DNA of 64,000 nucleotides from NCBI GenBank assembly GCA_024398055.1, contig CP073749.1, positions 2,480,594 through 2,544,593 on the forward strand, given 5' to 3'. Shown in pieces: positions 53,967-62,800 of the stretch. Every line of letters begins with the position of its first letter. Within the stretch, counting starts at the first letter, position 1. The notes beneath the pieces were generated by a model. It was given only the letters and a program-made list of their open reading frames with translations. It made no database searches and was not told the DNA's origin. The translations under genes were made by a program, and so were the position numbers. The DNA comes from a bacterium SCSIO 12741 (GTDB lineage: Bacteria > Bacteroidota > Bacteroidia > Flavobacteriales_G > Salibacteraceae).

Positions 53967-54049
53967 AACAGGGTAACTTTTTTGAATTTAGAAGAAAACG
54001 AAAGTAGAAAACAAACCCACTGCTTTACTGGTTTTTATACGAGCGGGGA

Positions 54050-54973
54050 TCATTCAATTTTCATGATGTAGGCGTCGGATTGCATGTTGCGAATAGCTGG
54101 CAATACAGACTCTGCCTCATCAGGAGATTTGTAGGGACCTACGTAAACCTTGTATAATTCTTTTCCGTTTTCAAAATACTTAGGAATCCAGTAGATTCCG
54201 GCATCGTAGCCCAGCGCTTCCAATTCGCTGTAGTTTACGTTAGCCAAAGGTTTTTTGGAGTTGGCACTAAAGGCGATAATCCAGCAGGGAATCTCAAATT
54301 GGCCTTTTTTACGGATAATCCGTGTTTTTAAGGCTTCCCTTTCTTGGTTCTCTTTCGTTTCGTCAGGTTGCTTTTCTTCCACCTCTTTCATTTCAGTCTC
54401 GATGGAGTTCTCTTCGGAAAGCTCAGTATCAGCATCCAGGTGGTTGCCTGATTCTGATGAAGCCTCTTCGGTTTCTTCACCGTCCTCCATCAAAGTCATT
54501 TCTTCTCCCGATTCTTCTGACCCCTCAGAATTTTCGTTGGCATTTTCGGCATCGTGCATGGCTGAATCTTCATGCCCTTCATTCATAGTGGCAGCATGGC
54601 CTTTCATGTTCATGGCCTCTGTTTTCAGAATGTATTGAACGGCATAGAATCCTCCAAGAACCAGGATTGTTGCCACAATCAAGGATACGATAATACCAAT
54701 GAGCTTGCTCTTTTTCGAGGTAGCATCCGGAGACTTTTTCTTGGGCGCGTTTTCAGCTGGCTTTTCAGCCGGTTTCGGAGCTGAAGCTGTTGGTGGAGCT
54801 GGCGGCGGAGGAGCTTGAGTTTTGGAGGGTGTAGGTTCCTTTGGAGCTGAAGCCGGTTTTTCGGCTGCTGGCTCTTTTTTGGGAGCGGTGGTTCTGGGTT
54901 TCCTCGGGGTGGAGGCAGAAGTGGCTCTCCTGCGGCGGAATGCCGGATCTCGATCTCTTCCTGATTCTGACAT
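54050..54973 (-). CDS. SPOR-like single-pass membrane protein with acidic linker
   Basis: 307 residues. A basic, Pro/Ala-rich cytoplasmic N-terminus (about 90 residues) is followed by one membrane helix (LIGIIVSLIVATILVLGGFY), a very acidic Glu/Ser linker (about 140-215) and a C-terminal domain (CWIIAFSANSKKPLANVNYS, YKVYVGPYKSPDEAESVLP). The last segment resembles SPOR, which binds denuded peptidoglycan at division sites, though the start is unusual. The layout (cytoplasm, helix, linker, SPOR) is that of septal proteins such as FtsN. Function in division is inferred from the domain only. Confidence 0.72.
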   Translation of the reverse strand: MSESGRDRDPAFRRRRATSASTPRKPRTTAPKKEPAAEKPASAPKEPTPSKTQAPPPPAPPTASAPKPAEKPAENAPKKKSPDATSKKSKLIGIIVSLIVATILVLGGFYAVQYILKTEAMNMKGHAATMNEGHEDSAMHDAENANENSEGSEESGEEMTLMEDGEETEEASSESGNHLDADTELSEENSIETEMKEVEEKQPDETKENQEREALKTRIIRKKGQFEIPCWIIAFSANSKKPLANVNYSELEALGYDAGIYWIPKYFENGKELYKVYVGPYKSPDEAESVLPAIRNMQSDAYIMKIE

Positions 54974-55027
54974 AGCTCTCTCTTTCTAAGAGTGCAAATT
55001 AGAATTTTTTGCTTAGATAGTCAAAAG

Positions 55028-56131
55028 CTAAACCTTTATTCTTCGGCCTTTCCACTTAGGCGCATAGAGCAACGAAGCAATAAATAAAAAGGTGAGCACA
55101 AAAGGATAAATCAGAGAGATGAGTGGAAAGTAGCTCAAATCTGCCTTTTTACCACCGAGCGAATGCCAGCGATCCAGCATCCAGGAGTCGAGAATTAGTT
55201 TGATGATAAAGGCACCCAGCCAGGTATAAGGGTTGAAAATCAACAAACTGAGTAGGTAGATTTGAAGGGCAACGAGAAATCCGGTAAGTAACCAATATAG
55301 GGGAGAGGCAATCCGCTTGTTTTTGCCGCCCCAGCGTACCCGTTGAGCAAAGAGTTCCTTCCAGCTTCTTACCGTTTCCGTTTCGGTGATGACTTCGGCC
55401 AGTAGAACGGATTGAATTTTTTTTCCAGATTGCTTAAATTTTTGCAACAGGGAGATATCATCTCCTGAATAACTTTTTTTGGCTCCATCAAAACCATATA
55501 CTTCATTAAAGGCTTCCTTTCGGTAGGCCAGGTTGGCACCATTCGCCAGCTGAGGATCTTGCCAGCCGGCTGTTCCAAAAGTGATGCATTGAAAAGCAGC
55601 CGTCTCATACTGATCGTATCGAGCCACAAGGGATCCATCGTGTTCCGCATAAACGGGTAGAAGCAGCATTTCGAAAGAATTCACAGAGAACAACTGAGCC
55701 ACGGTTTTGATCCATTCTGGTCCCGGTAAGCAATCGGCATCGGTTTGTAGGATCAAGGATCCCTGGCTGTTCTTTATTCCTTTCTCGAGGGCTTCTTTTT
55801 TGGGGCTTTCTGAGAATTCCGTTTGGCGAATGAGCTGCAATTTTAGCTCTGGATTTTTCAGCGCAAATTGCTCCACTATTTCAGCCGTAGAATCGTCCGA
55901 TTGATCGTCTATCACCACCACCTCATATTGGCTTTTGGATAGGGATTGATCGCACAAACGTTGGAGCAGTTCCGGAAGGTTTTGTTCTTCGTTGCGAGCG
56001 GGAATTATTACACTAACCGAATCCTCAATTTCCTGGGGTAGGGTAGAGCGATCTACGGCACTTTTCCTCATTCCCTGAATCAGGTAAAGAACCAAAATCC
56101 CGTATAAAACTATGAAGCCGAGGGTGATCAA
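55028..56131 (-). CDS. Membrane-bound GT2 glycosyltransferase
   Basis: 367 residues. A first helix (TLGFIVLYGILVLYLIQG) is followed by a GT-A domain: SVSVIIPARNEEQNLPELL, VVIDDQSDDST, ILQTDADC (DxD), YSGDDISLL and the QRVRWGGK acceptor-type motif, then several C-terminal helices. This is the glucosaminyl/processive GT2 type (family PF00535 with transmembrane helices). It transfers sugar from a nucleotide sugar to a lipid or growing glycan at the inner membrane. The next gene upstream in the same orientation, 10 bp away, encodes a flippase-like protein, which suggests a joint glycolipid role. Confidence 0.86.
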   Translation of the reverse strand: MITLGFIVLYGILVLYLIQGMRKSAVDRSTLPQEIEDSVSVIIPARNEEQNLPELLQRLCDQSLSKSQYEVVVIDDQSDDSTAEIVEQFALKNPELKLQLIRQTEFSESPKKEALEKGIKNSQGSLILQTDADCLPGPEWIKTVAQLFSVNSFEMLLLPVYAEHDGSLVARYDQYETAAFQCITFGTAGWQDPQLANGANLAYRKEAFNEVYGFDGAKKSYSGDDISLLQKFKQSGKKIQSVLLAEVITETETVRSWKELFAQRVRWGGKNKRIASPLYWLLTGFLVALQIYLLSLLIFNPYTWLGAFIIKLILDSWMLDRWHSLGGKKADLSYFPLISLIYPFVLTFLFIASLLYAPKWKGRRIKV

Positions 56132-56140
56132 TCGAGTGAA

Positions 56141-57121
56141 TTAGGAACGAAAAAGTTTGCTTCGAAAGATATAAATAGTTCCAGCGATGGCTGGAATTCC
56201 AAGGTTAATAAACCAAAGAACAAATGAGGCTCCGGCAATACCTAAACTATGATCAGAAGTAACGGATAGCAGTTTGATGCTCACCATTTGCCGAATCGGC
56301 AATTCCGTGAAAGGAATGGTCGGAATAATGGTTAGAGCGATGAATATCATGGGAATGAGAATCAAGGCATCGTGAAAGGGAATTTCCACTTGGAAAAAGT
56401 AGAGGAGCAAAAGCAATTGCGAAGAGAATACAATATAGCGCAGTGTGCTTAGGCTCAAAACCGTTAGCAATTCACCATAACTATAGCGATCCAGGAAACT
56501 GACGTATTTCCGATAGCGATGGAGCACTTTAAGTCGCTTTAACAGGCCGATAAGAAAGGGCGTGTTGAAATAGAGAATCAGTAATACTCCGATTAATAGA
56601 ATCAGAAGGAAGGAAAGAACCATTTGAATCCAGAAATCGGGCTCTTCTCCGGAAAGATCGGTGTAGTAAAAATAGAGTGCAGCTGAGCCAAATAATACGG
56701 TAGTTATGGTTTGGGCTACACTTCCGATAACGGTGGCCAGCGCTCCTGAAAAACGATTCTTGTGTTGCAGAATAAGTACTCTACCCGCGTATTCTCCTAC
56801 CCGGTTAGGGGTTATTATACCCAAACTTGTTCCGGCCAGAATGGCTTGAATGGATCGTGAAAGGCTTATTTTTTCCAGGGGAAGAACCAGGATTCTCCAT
56901 TTGACGGCTTCCAGCGTCCAATTGATAACCATGAGTCCAACTACGGCTGTCAATAAGATCCAGGCATAAGGTTGAACGGAGATTTCGTCCAGGTAGCTTA
57001 GAATGGAATTCAGGTCTTGATTGTGGGAAACCTTTTCAAACACGTAACCTAGGCAAGCAAGTATTGTTGCAACTTTGATTAGCAGCGTCAGCCTTCGTTT
57101 TTGTAAGGAGGATAATTTCAA
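56141..57121 (-). CDS. Flippase-like integral membrane protein (LPG_synthase_TM), copy 2
   Basis: 326 residues with about eight membrane helices. Family marks are WTLEAVKWRILVLPL after the second helix and GTSLGIITPNRVGEYAGRVL, the conserved G-x-x-x-P-x-x-x-G-E loop of UPF0104 proteins. The gene is 10 bp before the GT2 gene and so in one operon with it. Lipid or glycolipid transfer across the membrane is inferred from the family. It is divergent from ruvC. Confidence 0.82.
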   Translation of the reverse strand: MKLSSLQKRRLTLLIKVATILACLGYVFEKVSHNQDLNSILSYLDEISVQPYAWILLTAVVGLMVINWTLEAVKWRILVLPLEKISLSRSIQAILAGTSLGIITPNRVGEYAGRVLILQHKNRFSGALATVIGSVAQTITTVLFGSAALYFYYTDLSGEEPDFWIQMVLSFLLILLIGVLLILYFNTPFLIGLLKRLKVLHRYRKYVSFLDRYSYGELLTVLSLSTLRYIVFSSQLLLLLYFFQVEIPFHDALILIPMIFIALTIIPTIPFTELPIRQMVSIKLLSVTSDHSLGIAGASFVLWFINLGIPAIAGTIYIFRSKLFRS

Positions 57122-57159
57122 CAGACAAGACGTGTTAGCCTACAAAAATAGCATTGCGA

Positions 57160-57711
57160 ATGGATAAGGTGATCTTGGGAATGGATCCGGGAACCACATT
57201 GATGGGATACGGAGTTATTCGAGTAGTCGACCGAAAATTGGAGATGATTACTCATGGGGTGATTCACTTGAATAAATTGGAGGATCATTCCGATAAGCTG
57301 AAGCGAATTTTTGAGCGAACTCTACAGCTGATTGAGACCCACAAACCCGATGAGTTTGCTGTGGAAGCTCCTTTCTTTGGGAAAAACGTGCAATCTATGC
57401 TAAAGCTTGGCCGGGCTCAGGGAGTGGCTATGGCCGCCGCTTTGTATCGGAATATTCCTATTCAGGAGTATTCTCCAAGAAAAATCAAACAGAGTATTAC
57501 GGGGAATGGTAACGCTTCCAAGGAGCAGGTCGCTCACATGCTTCAGAGCATTTTAAAATTTGACGAAATGCCCAAGTACCTGGATGCTACCGATGGATTG
57601 GCGGCGGCAGTTTGTCATCATTTTCAAAGTGGAAGCCCCACAGCTGGGAAGAAGTATTCAAGTTGGAAATCTTTTGCGGCCAACAATCCAGACAAAGTCA
57701 GAAAACGGTAA
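57160..57711 (+). CDS. ruvC: Holliday-junction resolvase RuvC
   Basis: 183 residues from ATG 57160 (a TTG at 57154 would add two). The four acidic catalytic residues are visible: Asp9 in LGMDPGTT, Glu69 in [11 protein letters not shown] and Asp142/Asp145 in [11 protein letters not shown]. RuvC cuts four-way junctions made by recombination, with RuvAB. The length is near the usual 170-190. No ruvA or ruvB is in the window. It is followed by a heptamer repeat and a hairpin. Confidence 0.96.
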   Translation: MDKVILGMDPGTTLMGYGVIRVVDRKLEMITHGVIHLNKLEDHSDKLKRIFERTLQLIETHKPDEFAVEAPFFGKNVQSMLKLGRAQGVAMAAALYRNIPIQEYSPRKIKQSITGNGNASKEQVAHMLQSILKFDEMPKYLDATDGLAAAVCHHFQSGSPTAGKKYSSWKSFAANNPDKVRKR

Positions 57712-57720
57712 TGGCTTTTC

Positions 57721-57782
57721 AATCTCGAATCTCGAATCTCGAATCTCGAATCTTGAATCTTGAAGATTGAAGATTCAAGATT
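57721..57782. repeat. Heptamer tandem repeat with 13-bp inverted repeat
   Basis: AATCTCG is repeated four times (57721-57748), followed by AATCTTG twice (57749-57762) and inverted copies. AATCTTGAATCTT (57749-57761) and AAGATTCAAGATT (57770-57782) form a perfect 13-bp stem with an 8-nt loop. It lies between the convergent ruvC and HIT genes and may end both transcripts. Confidence 0.75.
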
Positions 57783-57796
57783 AATCTCCAAGATTG

Positions 57797-58189
57797 TTAC
57801 AAATGATTTCGGATAGAAGCAGCAATGGCTTCAAACTCTTCTGGGGAAAATTGTAGTTTATCTTGTGCAAAATCCATGTCCTTCATACGATCGATAGGGA
57901 TGAGGTGAATGTGAGCATGGGGCACTTCAAGACCAACTACGGCTGTTCCAATGCGGGTGCAGGGTACAGCCTTTTTTAAGGCGATTCCAATGGTTCGGGC
58001 AAATTGTTGCAGCTCGGTGTAGATATCCTCGTCCAAGTCAAACAATTCATCCACTTCTTGCTTAGGTACAATCAATAGGTGGCCGGCCTTTAAGGGGAAG
58101 ATGTCCAAAAACGCAAAGCAGTTTTCGGTTTCAGCGATTTTGTAACAGGGAATTTCGCCTGCGATGATGCGCGAAAAAATACTGGACAT
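57797..58189 (-). CDS. HIT-family protein
   Basis: 130 residues. The HIT motif HAHIHL, with the nucleotide-hydrolysing His, is near the C-terminus, preceded by the IIAGEIPCYKIAE and LLIVPKQEVDEL segments of the family. It hydrolyses or transfers nucleotides (HINT-like), in the cytoplasm. Its ATG overlaps the last base of the greA stop codon (TAATG), so it is co-transcribed with greA. Confidence 0.93.
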   Translation of the reverse strand: MSSIFSRIIAGEIPCYKIAETENCFAFLDIFPLKAGHLLIVPKQEVDELFDLDEDIYTELQQFARTIGIALKKAVPCTRIGTAVVGLEVPHAHIHLIPIDRMKDMDFAQDKLQFSPEEFEAIAASIRNHL

Positions 58190-58662
58190 TATCGGGAGAT
58201 ATCGAGAAGCTCAAATTTGAGCATTCCACCTGGAGTCTTTACTTCAGCAATGTCGCCTACCTCTTTACCCAATAAGCCTTTTCCGATAGGGGATTCAACG
58301 CTGATTTTTCCAGCTCTTAAGTCCTGCTCATTCTCGGCTACCAACTTATAGGTCAACTCCATATTGTTGGCCTGATTCTTAATTTTTACGGTAGAAAGAA
58401 TGTAGGCTTTGGATGTATCCATTTGAGATTCATCCACAATGCGAGCATTTCCCAACAATTCTTCCATTTGGGAAATCTTCAATTCCAATAGACCCTGGGC
58501 TTCTTTAGCCGCATCATATTCGGCATTTTCCGAAAGGTCACCTTTATCTCGGGCATCAGCAATTTGCTGAGAGATTTTTGGTCTCTCGTAAGTTTTTAGC
58601 TGGTGCAATTCGTCTTTTAACTTCTGTAGTCCTTCCTCTGTATAGTAAGTGATCTTACTCAT
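58189..58662 (-). CDS. greA: Transcription elongation factor GreA
   Basis: 157 residues from ATG 58662. It has the N-terminal coiled coil with YTEEGLQKLKDELHQLKTYE and DLSENAEYDAAKE (the acidic tip that reaches the RNA polymerase active site) and the C-terminal SPIGKGLLGKEVGD domain. GreA rescues backtracked polymerase. The gene is followed by the HIT gene and preceded by a strong terminator on the same strand. Confidence 0.96.
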   Translation of the reverse strand: MSKITYYTEEGLQKLKDELHQLKTYERPKISQQIADARDKGDLSENAEYDAAKEAQGLLELKISQMEELLGNARIVDESQMDTSKAYILSTVKIKNQANNMELTYKLVAENEQDLRAGKISVESPIGKGLLGKEVGDIAEVKTPGGMLKFELLDISR

Positions 58663-58686
58663 AACCAATCAGTTTAAAAAAGGGAG

Positions 58687-58718
58687 AAAAAAAATGGAAC
58701 CCCGGGTTGGGACTCCAT
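58687..58718 (-). terminator. Intrinsic terminator between the PorV-like gene and greA
   Basis: On the minus strand a 25-nt hairpin (58694-58718) has a 10-bp stem including two G-T pairs, a 5-nt loop, and is followed by eight T (A-run 58687-58694 on the plus strand). It would terminate the PorV-like transcript before greA. A TACCTTTG box lies just upstream (58730-58737), so it could also attenuate greA. Confidence 0.8.
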
Positions 58719-58745
58719 TTATTCAAAACCAAAGGTAAATATTTT

Positions 58746-59822
58746 TTACAGATTGAGTCTCAGCCCAACCAAATGGTTACCACCAAATGGGTTGGTCAAA
58801 ACGTAGGAGTAATCGATTCCGATAGTAGACTTACTTTTTCCTAATGGGTACTCAAATCCAGCTCCAAAAGAAGGACCTGTGTAGATAGTCGTACGCTCGT
58901 CGCTACTGAAAATACCTTGCTCATAAAGCAATCCAGCACGAAGGAATACCATTTCTTTCCATCCGTATTCAAGACCTGCACGAATTTCATCCTTACCAAA
59001 GGACTTAGAAACGAAGGTACCAGCACCTGTTAAACGGTGATCAGTTTTACCTGTCTTTCCTGTAGTATCAGTGCTTTGTCCGATGTAGTAGTCGTAAGAA
59101 ACTCCAATGTTCAATTCAGCAGGCATTTCAAAAGCCTCAGAACGTTGGCTAAGAGTAAATTCTTTACCGTCAAATTGAGTTTTTTCAGCAAGTCCGTCAC
59201 CGTTATATCTCATTTTAGGACCGATGTTTCTCAGCGCGATACCGAATTTCAGTTTATCATCTTTCCCAGTTACATAACGAATACCAACGTCAAGGGCAAT
59301 TCCTTGTGTTTTAACGTCGGCGATGGACTCAGACACTACTTTCACGGCGATACCAGCATAAATACTGTTAGAGAACGCACGTGCGTAAGCCAAGTTGAAA
59401 TTTAGAAACTGAGGAGAGTAAACCCCAATTCCACCTTCCGGCTTGTCTTCTGTAGTAATCTCTACTTCTCCGAATGACATGTTCATTACAGAAAGTCCAA
59501 TTACACCAGTTTCACCCACTTTTTGCGAAAGTCCAAATGAATTGATGTTGGATGCTCCACCCATAAAATTGGTATACGAATAAAGAATTTCAGTCTTCTT
59601 CGTAAAGGCCAATCCTGAGATGTTAGTCGATAGAGACTCCAGACCAATCATGGAAGTAGAGTTGGCAAAGGCCAGCCCGTTGCTTCGTGCCCATGGGTTC
59701 ACGGTAAGCTGATTAGCACCATTTTGCCCGATACGATCTTTGTTACCGGCAATTGAAGCCTGCGACACAAACAAACCGATGAGGTTTAGGGCAATCAGTA
59801 AGGTTAAAAATCTATTTCTCAT
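58746..59822 (-). CDS. PorV/PorQ-family outer-membrane beta-barrel
   Basis: 358 residues. The signal peptide ends near SIAGNKDR (residue 26). The mature protein is built of amphipathic strands and begins with NPWARSNGLAFANSTSMIGL and later ISGLAFTKKTEILYSYTNFM, the start of FadL-like PorV/PorQ barrels. The last residues VGLRLNL form a typical C-terminal beta strand for outer-membrane insertion. PorV is the shuttle that collects T9SS cargo. The gene lies directly downstream of a giant T9SS protein (39-bp gap) on the same strand, so it may help to export that protein. Whether it is PorV itself or a paralogue is not settled. Confidence 0.83.
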   Translation of the reverse strand: MRNRFLTLLIALNLIGLFVSQASIAGNKDRIGQNGANQLTVNPWARSNGLAFANSTSMIGLESLSTNISGLAFTKKTEILYSYTNFMGGASNINSFGLSQKVGETGVIGLSVMNMSFGEVEITTEDKPEGGIGVYSPQFLNFNLAYARAFSNSIYAGIAVKVVSESIADVKTQGIALDVGIRYVTGKDDKLKFGIALRNIGPKMRYNGDGLAEKTQFDGKEFTLSQRSEAFEMPAELNIGVSYDYYIGQSTDTTGKTGKTDHRLTGAGTFVSKSFGKDEIRAGLEYGWKEMVFLRAGLLYEQGIFSSDERTTIYTGPSFGAGFEYPLGKSKSTIGIDYSYVLTNPFGGNHLVGLRLNL

Positions 59823-59861
59823 AATATCGCGCTGTATACTTTCTTATTGAAGTTTCTTTGA

Positions 59862-62800
59862 TTAAAAGTTATCCAGGTCAACCGGACGCATTACACCCAT
59901 CCATTTAAGGATCTTTTCTCCAACTCCAGGGGCTTCTACGTGCATCACGTAAACTCCTGAGGCTATAGGTACCTGAGACTGGTTTTTCAAATCCCATTCC
60001 AGGAAGGTGATGGTGTCATCATCCTTTTTCAAGGTTCTTACCAAAGTTCCGTTTACGGTGTAAATTCTTACAGTCACCGATTGTGGCAAATTGGTAATTC
60101 TAACCCGGGTATCAATCTTATCTGTTTCGTAGCGTGAGTAAGCATAGTAAGGGTTAGGTACTACGCGAATCTCATCCAAGGATGACTCCAAAAGGTTCGT
60201 GTTGTTGAACGATGGGGCCAAACTGTGTGTAGAGAAGTTATACAATGGACGACCACCGTTTACGGCTTCCATCAGTACGTCTGTTGTATCCAAACTTTTC
60301 GGTGCAGTAGCAATGTCCATGTATTCCAGTTTAAAGTCTGTGTTACCGGCAATCAGGGTCATTCCAGGGTAGTACATCGAATCTACATCAGGGCTGGTAA
60401 CGTGCTTGATTGGGCCGGCATTAACATAATACTCCTTGCCCACTTCTAGTTTGTCCCCTTTGCTTAGGAACTTGTTACCGGTACCATAATTCTGATAAGG
60501 GGTACTTACACGAAGTTTAACTGTTGCTTCTGTAGCCAACAATGTAGTGTTGTCTTCCAAGCGTGGGAAGATGGTCCACATTCCTGAACGGAACACGTGG
60601 CTCGCATTGTTCAACTTCACCAAGTCATCAGCATTGTTCTGATCCAATTCTCCACGTACGTCGTTCATTTTTGAGTACATCCATGCACCAGCATCGTATG
60701 CCGGCTGTCTGTTAGCAGGATCGTTGTACATCAAGTTGAAGAAAGGAGAGTTAGCCAACCCAGGAGGGATAAAGTCATAGGCCAATACTTCGTCTTCTAC
60801 TTTGTTGTTACGGAATACGTAGATGTAGTGGATACCACCACCACGGAATTCGTTCTGTGGACCTTCAACCAGGGTAGAGGTAGGGTTCCACAACATGTCA
60901 CGTCCGTTCTCTGCAATCAAGTAAGAGTTTTCAGAGAAAGCCATGTTCAAACGCTCACCTGTTTCAACATCGATTGCGTATCCTGGGAACCAACCCATTC
61001 CTTTTCCGCCAATGTAGGCAGGATCGTTAGGATCGGTGGATGGCAAAGCATCTGTTCCGGCAGGGTTTCCATCTTTATCTACAGATGGAGCATCTCTCAA
61101 CTGACCACGGATTGCATCTCCTTCACTTTCTGCAAGAGCATCGCTCATTTCGAAAACAGGACAACGAGTCCAAAGGTCTTTGTTTGGAGTAAGAACGATA
61201 TCTACACCGTGTACATATTGAAGCATGTTTACACTGTCCATGAAGAACGCGCTATCACCGTATGCACGAGAGTCATACTGCCACAAGTTTTTAAGTGGAT
61301 CACGGTTACCGTGAACCTCAACTGCGTTCAAGTATCCAGGAACAGCACCGTTTGGTGATTTGTGAGCAGTCAAACGGAAAGGAGCAACAGTACCTTCGAA
61401 GATTCCTTCGTAGATCTGAAGATCATCAAGTCCCATACCTTTCTTCTGTGCGTTACCGCTTACGTCTTTCTGGTAGTAGTTCCAGTCATCGTATGCAGAT
61501 TCCAACTGAGGTGTTTGTCCCTCTTCCATGGTCGCTTGAGTACCACACAAAATCCAGTTAAATTGAGAGAAACCATCTTGATCAGGTACACCGCTCAACC
61601 AAGCTTTTGATGGCTCAGCAAAAGTGAATTCAGCACCCAACAGACCGTTGTCTGTAGCCAAGTTCTCTGGTGATCCAGGAGCAAGACCTTGTCCCAGTTC
61701 AATACTCAAACCAAGATCAAATAAGATGGTTTCAGTTCCAATCTCGATGCTCTTAGTAGCAGTAATGGTATCACCCAATGCATCACCGGTTAGTCTCCAG
61801 TAAGCATCACTTAGGTTACCATTAGTAGTTGTATCTTCAAACCAGATGGTGTAGTTGTCAGCTTTTACGTTCAATGGGTCAACCACTTTAATGTTGATTG
61901 GACCTTGACCTTGCTCGTACACCAAGTGATCAGCTTTACCATTTTCAAGAATTTCGTTGATGGTAGTCTGAGATAGGTTCATGTAGTTTCCACCGTTACC
62001 AGTTCCTTCAATACGAGTAAGAATAACTCCGTCTCCATATTTAGAGTTAAGAATTGTTCCTCCGTTTTGAACTTGAGTTTTGTGTGGAATTGCTTGTACT
62101 GGGTTAATTGCTCCAGTAGGAGACTGACGGCTACCTAGGTAAGATCTGTCTCTTGAGTTTCCATTGTATGCGTAGGCGATGGCCATGAAGTAGTAGGCCT
62201 TGTTGTTGATCAACTTGTTGTCACCTTCTGCAAAAACGTCTTGAGTAATTTCAAAGGACTTAGAAATTCCTTCGTTGTTACCGTCTACTTCCAGTTTTGG
62301 AACTTCAGCGCCAAGGTCAGCATCAAAGTAGAAGTTTACCAAACGAGATACACTGTCTTTAATATCTACCTGAGCGATCAAACGAGCTTTCTCAATGTTA
62401 TCCAAGTCGGATGGAGAAACAGTGTTGTCAACAATCTGGTAAATTTTGTATCCCTGGAAACGGTAAGTTTTGTATTCCTTAGAGATTTCAGGAGTAATAG
62501 CGATTGATGAGTCTCCATCTGGAACTGAATCCGGAGGAATGATCGTAGGATCTTGCTCATCGTATTCTTCGTTGTAGTTGTTGGAAACGATTGTGTTGTT
62601 TAGGTAAAGAACCAATCTGTTTTCAAACTCTTGAATGGTTAAGTCTGGAGCATCAGGACCGTTCAACAGCTGGAAACAGTTGTCAAACAAAGCCTGAGTC
62701 TTATCATCTGCTTTACGCATTACTTCAACAGACTCATTCTGGTTACCGTTAGTAGCACGTGCCCATACAACTCCAACTGTAATGTTGTTTACCGCACCTG

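Noticed and set aside
57721-57782. Short tandem heptamers read as CRISPR or a replication origin
   Set aside because: Period 7 is too short for CRISPR, and there are no DnaA boxes or replication genes next to it.
60828-61358. 176-codon plus-strand frame inside the giant T9SS gene
   Set aside because: It is antisense to a clearly coding frame with T9SS features and has no family resemblance; the giant gene keeps one frame over 4 kb.
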